A stretch of 23,982 nt of DNA, from contig JAHYZZ010000020.1 of NCBI GenBank assembly GCA_019424135.1, positions 1 to 23,982 on the forward strand, written 5' to 3'. Within the stretch, counting starts at the first letter, position 1; every line of letters begins with the position of its first letter. The notes under the pieces are model-generated. The model was not told the origin of the DNA and made no database searches. It saw only the letters and a list, made by a program, of their open reading frames with translations. The position numbers were made by a program, and so were the translations under genes. Of the stretch, positions 21,057 through 23,982 are shown piece by piece. Origin of the DNA: Lachnospiraceae bacterium (GTDB lineage: Bacteria; Bacillota; Clostridia; Lachnospirales; Lachnospiraceae).

Positions 21057-22022
21057 ATGAAACTGATAGATCTTCATTGTGATACGGTGTGGAAGCTGAT
21101 GGATCTGGACAGGAAAGGGAATCTGATGGAGAGTGACTGCAGGATTCGGATTCCGGCAATGAAGCAAACAGGGACAAAAGCTCAGTTTTTTGCCTGTTTT
21201 ACTTATGCAGACGCATTTGAGGGGAAAGGGGGTTACGACAGCGCATATGAGCATGTAAGCAAGATGATCGCCTTTTTGAAAGAGCAGACAGATATGTTTG
21301 CAGATGATATATCCCTGGCACTTTCCAGCCAGGAGATGAAAGAGAATGCCAGATGCGGCAAGATTTCTGCATTCCTTACGGTGGAGGAGGGCGGCATCTT
21401 GAATGGAAAAATGGAACGTCTGGAGGAGTTATACCAGCAGGGAATCCGTCTGATGACATTCATGTGGAATAATGAGAATTGTCTGGGATATCCGAATAGT
21501 CCAGACCCCTTGGTTATGTGTCAAGGACTGAAATCCTTTGGGATAGAAGTGATAAGAAGAATGAACGAGCTGGGGATGATCATTGACGTATCCCATGCTT
21601 CTGACGGGGGATTCCAAGATGTGCTGAAATATTCTAAGATGCCGGTGGTGGCTTCTCACTCCAATTGCAGAGAACTTTGTCCTCACCCCAGAAATCTGTC
21701 GGATGAAATGATCCGTGGGCTGGCAAATAAAGGAGGAATTGCGGGGCTGAATTTTTACGGACCGTTTCTGGGTACAGAGGACGAATCAAGGATAGAGGAA
21801 ATGGCTATGCATGTTTTCCATATGCTGGATGTAGGCGGCAGTGAATTTCCGGCCATTGGCACAGATTTTGACGGGTTTGACGGTATGAAAAGGATGGAGA
21901 TCCCAGATGCCGGAAGGATGGGGCTTCTCTGGGATGCGTTGAAAAAACGGGGAATATCTGAGAGTCAGTTGGATAAAATCTGGGGAGAAAATGCAGAAAG
22001 GATTTGCAATCAAATTTTATAA
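21057..22022 (+). CDS. M19-family (membrane/renal-type) dipeptidase
   Basis: A 321-residue zinc dipeptidase of the amidohydrolase fold, splitting dipeptides in the cytosol (no signal peptide seen). His7-x-Asp9 (DLHCDT) is the first metal site, Glu110 or Glu111 (TVEEGG) the bridging ligand, followed by the histidines in DVSHAS and VVASHSN and the Asp in GTDFDG. SHSNCRELCPHPRNLSDEMI is a family signature. The frame extends upstream to 20946 across the divergent promoter region; GAGGAG at 21041-21046 fixes ATG 21057. A strong terminator follows. Confidence 0.93.
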   Translation: MKLIDLHCDTVWKLMDLDRKGNLMESDCRIRIPAMKQTGTKAQFFACFTYADAFEGKGGYDSAYEHVSKMIAFLKEQTDMFADDISLALSSQEMKENARCGKISAFLTVEEGGILNGKMERLEELYQQGIRLMTFMWNNENCLGYPNSPDPLVMCQGLKSFGIEVIRRMNELGMIIDVSHASDGGFQDVLKYSKMPVVASHSNCRELCPHPRNLSDEMIRGLANKGGIAGLNFYGPFLGTEDESRIEEMAMHVFHMLDVGGSEFPAIGTDFDGFDGMKRMEIPDAGRMGLLWDALKKRGISESQLDKIWGENAERICNQIL

Positions 22023-22064
22023 TAAGATACCATTTTATACTAATATAAAGAGGTATAAGTAATA

Positions 22065-22110
22065 AAAACCCTGGCAAAGAAAACAATATTGTTTCTTTTG
22101 CCAGGGTTTT
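22065..22110. terminator. Bidirectional terminator between the dipeptidase gene and argG
   Basis: A near-perfect 20-bp stem (22065-22084 with 22091-22110) with loop AATATT has AAAA at one end and TTTT at the other, so it serves both convergent genes. Confidence 0.92.
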
Positions 22111-22120
22111 GTTCTTGGTG

Positions 22121-23347
22121 TTATTTGGAAGCTTTTTCTACTTTCTGCATTTTCATGGCACGAACTTTTAAAGGAAGACCGAACAGATTGATAAATCCGT
22201 CAGCATCATGGTGGTCATAGAGATCGCCAGTAGTAAAGCTTGCCAGAGATTCACTGTACAAAGAGTATGGGGAAGTGGTTCCGGCTTTGATAATATTTCC
22301 CTTATAAAGCTTAAATTTCACTTCTCCAGTTACATATTCCTGAGTTTTTTCGATGAATGCCTGGATTGCTTCACGAAGAGGAGTGAACCATTTTCCTTCA
22401 TAAACTACCTGGGATAATTTATTTCCCATCTCCTCCTTTACCTCGTAGGTCGCGCGGTCCAGGATCAGTTCTTCTAACTGTTGGTGAGCTTCGTAAAGGA
22501 TGGTTCCGCCAGGAGTTTCATAGACGCCTCGGGATTTCATACCCACGACACGGTTTTCTACAATATCGCAGATACCAATACCGTGTTTTCCTCCCAGTTC
22601 GTTCAGTTTACGGATAATATCGGATACTTTCATTTCCTCTCCGTTGATACTTTTTGGAATTCCTTTTTCGAAAGTCATAGTCACATATTCTGCCTCATCT
22701 GGTGCTTGTTCCGGTGTAACGCTTAAAACCAGCAGATCATCGTAATTTGGCTCTACGGACGGATCTTCCAATTCCAGTCCCTCATGGCTGATGTGCCAGA
22801 GATTCCGGTCACGGCTGTAGCTGTGGCTAGAGTCAAATGGAAGGTCGATGCCATGCTGTCTGCAGTATTCAATTTCATCTTCCCGAGACTGCATGGTCCA
22901 TAGATCTGTCATTCTCCAAGGAGCAATGATCTTCAGATCCGGAGCCAGAGCACGGATACTAAGTTCAAACCGGATCTGATCGTTACCCTTTCCAGTGGCG
23001 CCGTGACAGATTGCAACAGCCCCTTCTTTTCTGGCAATTTCCACCAATCGTTTGGAAATGGCCGGGCGAGCCATAGCGGTTCCCAGCAGATATTTGTTCT
23101 CATAGATCGCATGAGCTTGTACACAAGGAACGATATAGTTATCACAAAAGTCGTCTACGATGTCTTCGATATATAATTTGGAAGCGCCTGACATCTTTGC
23201 ACGTTCTTCCAGTCCATCCAGTTCTTCACCCTGTCCACAGTTTACACAGCAGCAAATGACCTCGTAACCAAATGTTTCTTTCAGCCACGGAATGACGGCT
23301 GTGGTGTCCAGACCGCCGGAGTAAGCCAATACAACTTTTTCACTCAT
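22121..23347 (-). CDS. argG: Argininosuccinate synthase
   Basis: ArgG joins citrulline and aspartate with ATP to make argininosuccinate, the penultimate step of arginine synthesis. The 408-residue length is typical. The ATP-pyrophosphatase loop is AYSGGLDTT (8-16), followed by CVNCGQGEEL, the ATGKGNDQIRFE citrulline/aspartate segment near 118, SYSRDRNLWHIS, and GIGICDIVENRVVGMKSRGVYETPGG. AGGAGGT precedes ATG 23347. argH is not on the sequenced side, and the gene appears monocistronic between its promoter and a bidirectional terminator. A weak ARG-box-like site lies in its leader. Confidence 0.97.
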   Translation of the reverse strand: MSEKVVLAYSGGLDTTAVIPWLKETFGYEVICCCVNCGQGEELDGLEERAKMSGASKLYIEDIVDDFCDNYIVPCVQAHAIYENKYLLGTAMARPAISKRLVEIARKEGAVAICHGATGKGNDQIRFELSIRALAPDLKIIAPWRMTDLWTMQSREDEIEYCRQHGIDLPFDSSHSYSRDRNLWHISHEGLELEDPSVEPNYDDLLVLSVTPEQAPDEAEYVTMTFEKGIPKSINGEEMKVSDIIRKLNELGGKHGIGICDIVENRVVGMKSRGVYETPGGTILYEAHQQLEELILDRATYEVKEEMGNKLSQVVYEGKWFTPLREAIQAFIEKTQEYVTGEVKFKLYKGNIIKAGTTSPYSLYSESLASFTTGDLYDHHDADGFINLFGLPLKVRAMKMQKVEKASK

Positions 23348-23360
23348 AATGAAAACCTCC

Positions 23361-23374
23361 TGAATTTAAATGTA
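23361..23374 (-). promoter_or_regulatory. ARG-box-like site in the argG leader
   Basis: On the minus strand TACAT-TTAA-ATTCA matches 8 of 10 core bases of the ARG-box form TGAAT-N4-ATTCA that arginine repressors bind. It lies just before the ribosome binding site, where binding would hinder expression. The match is imperfect in an AT-rich stretch, so chance is possible. Confidence 0.3.
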
Positions 23375-23412
23375 TTTTAGGATTTTTTTTCGTTCGCTTA
23401 ATTGCAAGGAAT

Positions 23413-23441
23413 ACTATACACTAAAATTTATAATTATGCAA
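23413..23441 (-). promoter_or_regulatory. argG promoter
   Basis: On the minus strand TTGCAT (23436-23441) and TATAGT (23413-23418) are exactly 17 bases apart. Its -35 is 11 bases from the -35 of the divergent padR promoter. Confidence 0.82.
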
Positions 23442-23452
23442 GAAAAAATTAG

Positions 23453-23481
23453 TTGACACCAAGAGAGTAATGCTGTACTAT
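23453..23481 (+). promoter_or_regulatory. Promoter of the padR operon
   Basis: A perfect TTGACA (23453-23458) and TACTAT (23476-23481) are separated by 17 bases. It stands back-to-back with the argG promoter. Confidence 0.8.
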
Positions 23482-23495
23482 ATAGGCAATCAATA

Positions 23496-23510
23496 TATAG
23501 ATAATCTATA
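23496..23510. promoter_or_regulatory. 15-bp palindrome in the padR leader, possible PadR operator
   Basis: TATAGAT (23496-23502), a central A, then ATCTATA (23504-23510) form a perfect palindrome just after the expected transcription start. A self-complementary CTATATAG at 23478-23485 lies on the -10 box. Such AT-rich symmetrical sites near the start are where PadR proteins repress their own genes. Confidence 0.45.
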
Positions 23511-23529
23511 CAAAAGGAGGGACGAGAAT

Positions 23530-23886
23530 ATGAGCATAGATAAGAGCCTGGTATCCGGAAGTACGTCCATGATGGTGATGAAGCTTTTGGAGGAGAAGGA
23601 TATGTACGGTTATCAGATGATTGCGGCGCTTAAGGAGCGTTCCAATAATGTGTTTGAGTTAAAGGCAGGGACCTTGTATCCACTTCTTCATGGGATGGAG
23701 GAAAAGGGATACCTTACTTCCTATGAACAAGAGGGAGGAGGGAAGATTCGTAAATATTATCAGCTGACCCGGAATGGCAGAAGGGTATTAAAGGAAAAAA
23801 AAGAAGAATGGAAGATCTACCGCCATGCAGTAGAGCGTGTGCTGCAGGCATCAGGGGAGAATGCCGTAATAGGAGGGATTATATGA
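23530..23886 (+). CDS. PadR-family transcriptional regulator
   Basis: A 118-residue winged-helix regulator of the short (PadR-s1) type. It shows the family pattern MVMKLLEEKDMYGYQMIAAL, ELKAGTLYPLLHGMEEKGYL and the wing KIRKYYQLTRNGRRVL, with a C-terminal helix for dimerisation. The frame is open upstream to 23470, but AAAGGAGGG at 23514-23521 selects ATG 23530. Its stop overlaps the next start as ATGA, so regulator and membrane protein are cotranslated, a common arrangement in which PadR represses its operon. Confidence 0.93.
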   Translation: MSIDKSLVSGSTSMMVMKLLEEKDMYGYQMIAALKERSNNVFELKAGTLYPLLHGMEEKGYLTSYEQEGGGKIRKYYQLTRNGRRVLKEKKEEWKIYRHAVERVLQASGENAVIGGII

Positions 23887-23982
23887 AAAGGGAGGAATAT
23901 TTGCAAAGAACGATAGAGCAGATTCGCTGTGAAAAAGCCAGAGAAGGGGTAAAAAGGGAGCTTCAGAATCATATGGATGATC
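23883..23982 (+). CDS. Permease-prefix-domain protein (partial, runs off the window)
   Basis: Only the first 33 residues are present: MKREEYLQRTIEQIRCEKAR followed by REGV-type and ELQNHMDD sequence. The pattern of QIRC..AR...ELxxHxxD matches the small cytoplasmic domain (permease prefix domain 1) found before permease or FtsW-like membrane parts in genes paired with padR. It overlaps padR by four bases. What follows the domain cannot be seen. Confidence 0.65.
   Translation, partial: MKREEYLQRTIEQIRCEKAREGVKRELQNHMDD

Noticed and set aside
22023..22064. AT-rich stretch after the dipeptidase gene as a promoter or small RNA
   Set aside because: It contains TATA-like words but no paired -35/-10 set and leads straight into the terminator.
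1..23982. CRISPR arrays, insertion sequences, integrases, phage genes or long direct repeats
   Set aside because: None were seen; all repeats found are single hairpins or operator-like palindromes.

Overview
The window looks like a chromosomal segment of a spore-forming, anaerobic, moderate-GC Firmicute, most likely a Lachnospiraceae-type Clostridium relative. This is inferred from strong AGGAGG-type ribosome binding sites, TTGACA/TATAAT promoters, Coat_F-type spore coat proteins, a YlmC/YmxH protein next to nrdR, and the general gene style. No phage, insertion sequence, integrase or CRISPR array is visible. Coding density is high and no stretch of more than 300 bases lacks a gene.

Layout. 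1-1152: tail of an unknown gene, an EcsC-family gene and thioredoxin. 1194-1411: tRNA-Ala(GGC) and tRNA-Pro(GGG) face each other across a shared hairpin terminator. 1530-2921: dapB (lysine/diaminopimelate synthesis) convergent with a nucleotidyltransferase resembling NMN/NaMN adenylyltransferase. 3124-4340: an atypical carbamate kinase and a small ferredoxin, closed by a terminator. 4341-6455: a NatAB-like ABC exporter with its own promoter and an operator-like inverted repeat. 6497-8893: ylmC-like gene, nrdR, truA and an exonuclease III gene. 8905-11262: an SDR reductase on the minus strand, then a stand-alone (p)ppGpp-hydrolase-like HD protein and a DUF1848 protein. 11311-12806: a small unknown Cys-rich protein, an orphan A24 prepilin peptidase and a YwaF-like membrane protein.

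12875-14361: an extended -10 promoter and a structured leader precede an EamA transporter, which is translationally coupled to dtd and closed by a very long terminator hairpin. 14429-19772: a MarR regulator with a 28-bp palindromic operator heads an operon for a two-subunit ABC exporter and an HD-domain phosphohydrolase. 19752-20989: two small Coat_F-like genes downstream of a class-I amidotransferase-like (C26) hydrolase. 21057-22022: a divergent M19 dipeptidase. 22121-23347: argG. 23530-23982: a divergent PadR regulator coupled to the start of a permease-prefix-domain protein that runs off the window.

Most of the window is housekeeping (amino-acid synthesis, tRNA, RNA modification, dNTP regulation, DNA repair) interleaved with small self-regulated transport modules. 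The parts most worth a second look are the EamA leader RNA, the MarR operator with its asymmetric ABC exporter, the carbamate kinase with altered active-site glycine motifs, the HD/DUF1848 pair, the unknown Cys-rich protein and the orphan prepilin peptidase. All functional names come from reading motifs by eye; no database search was run.
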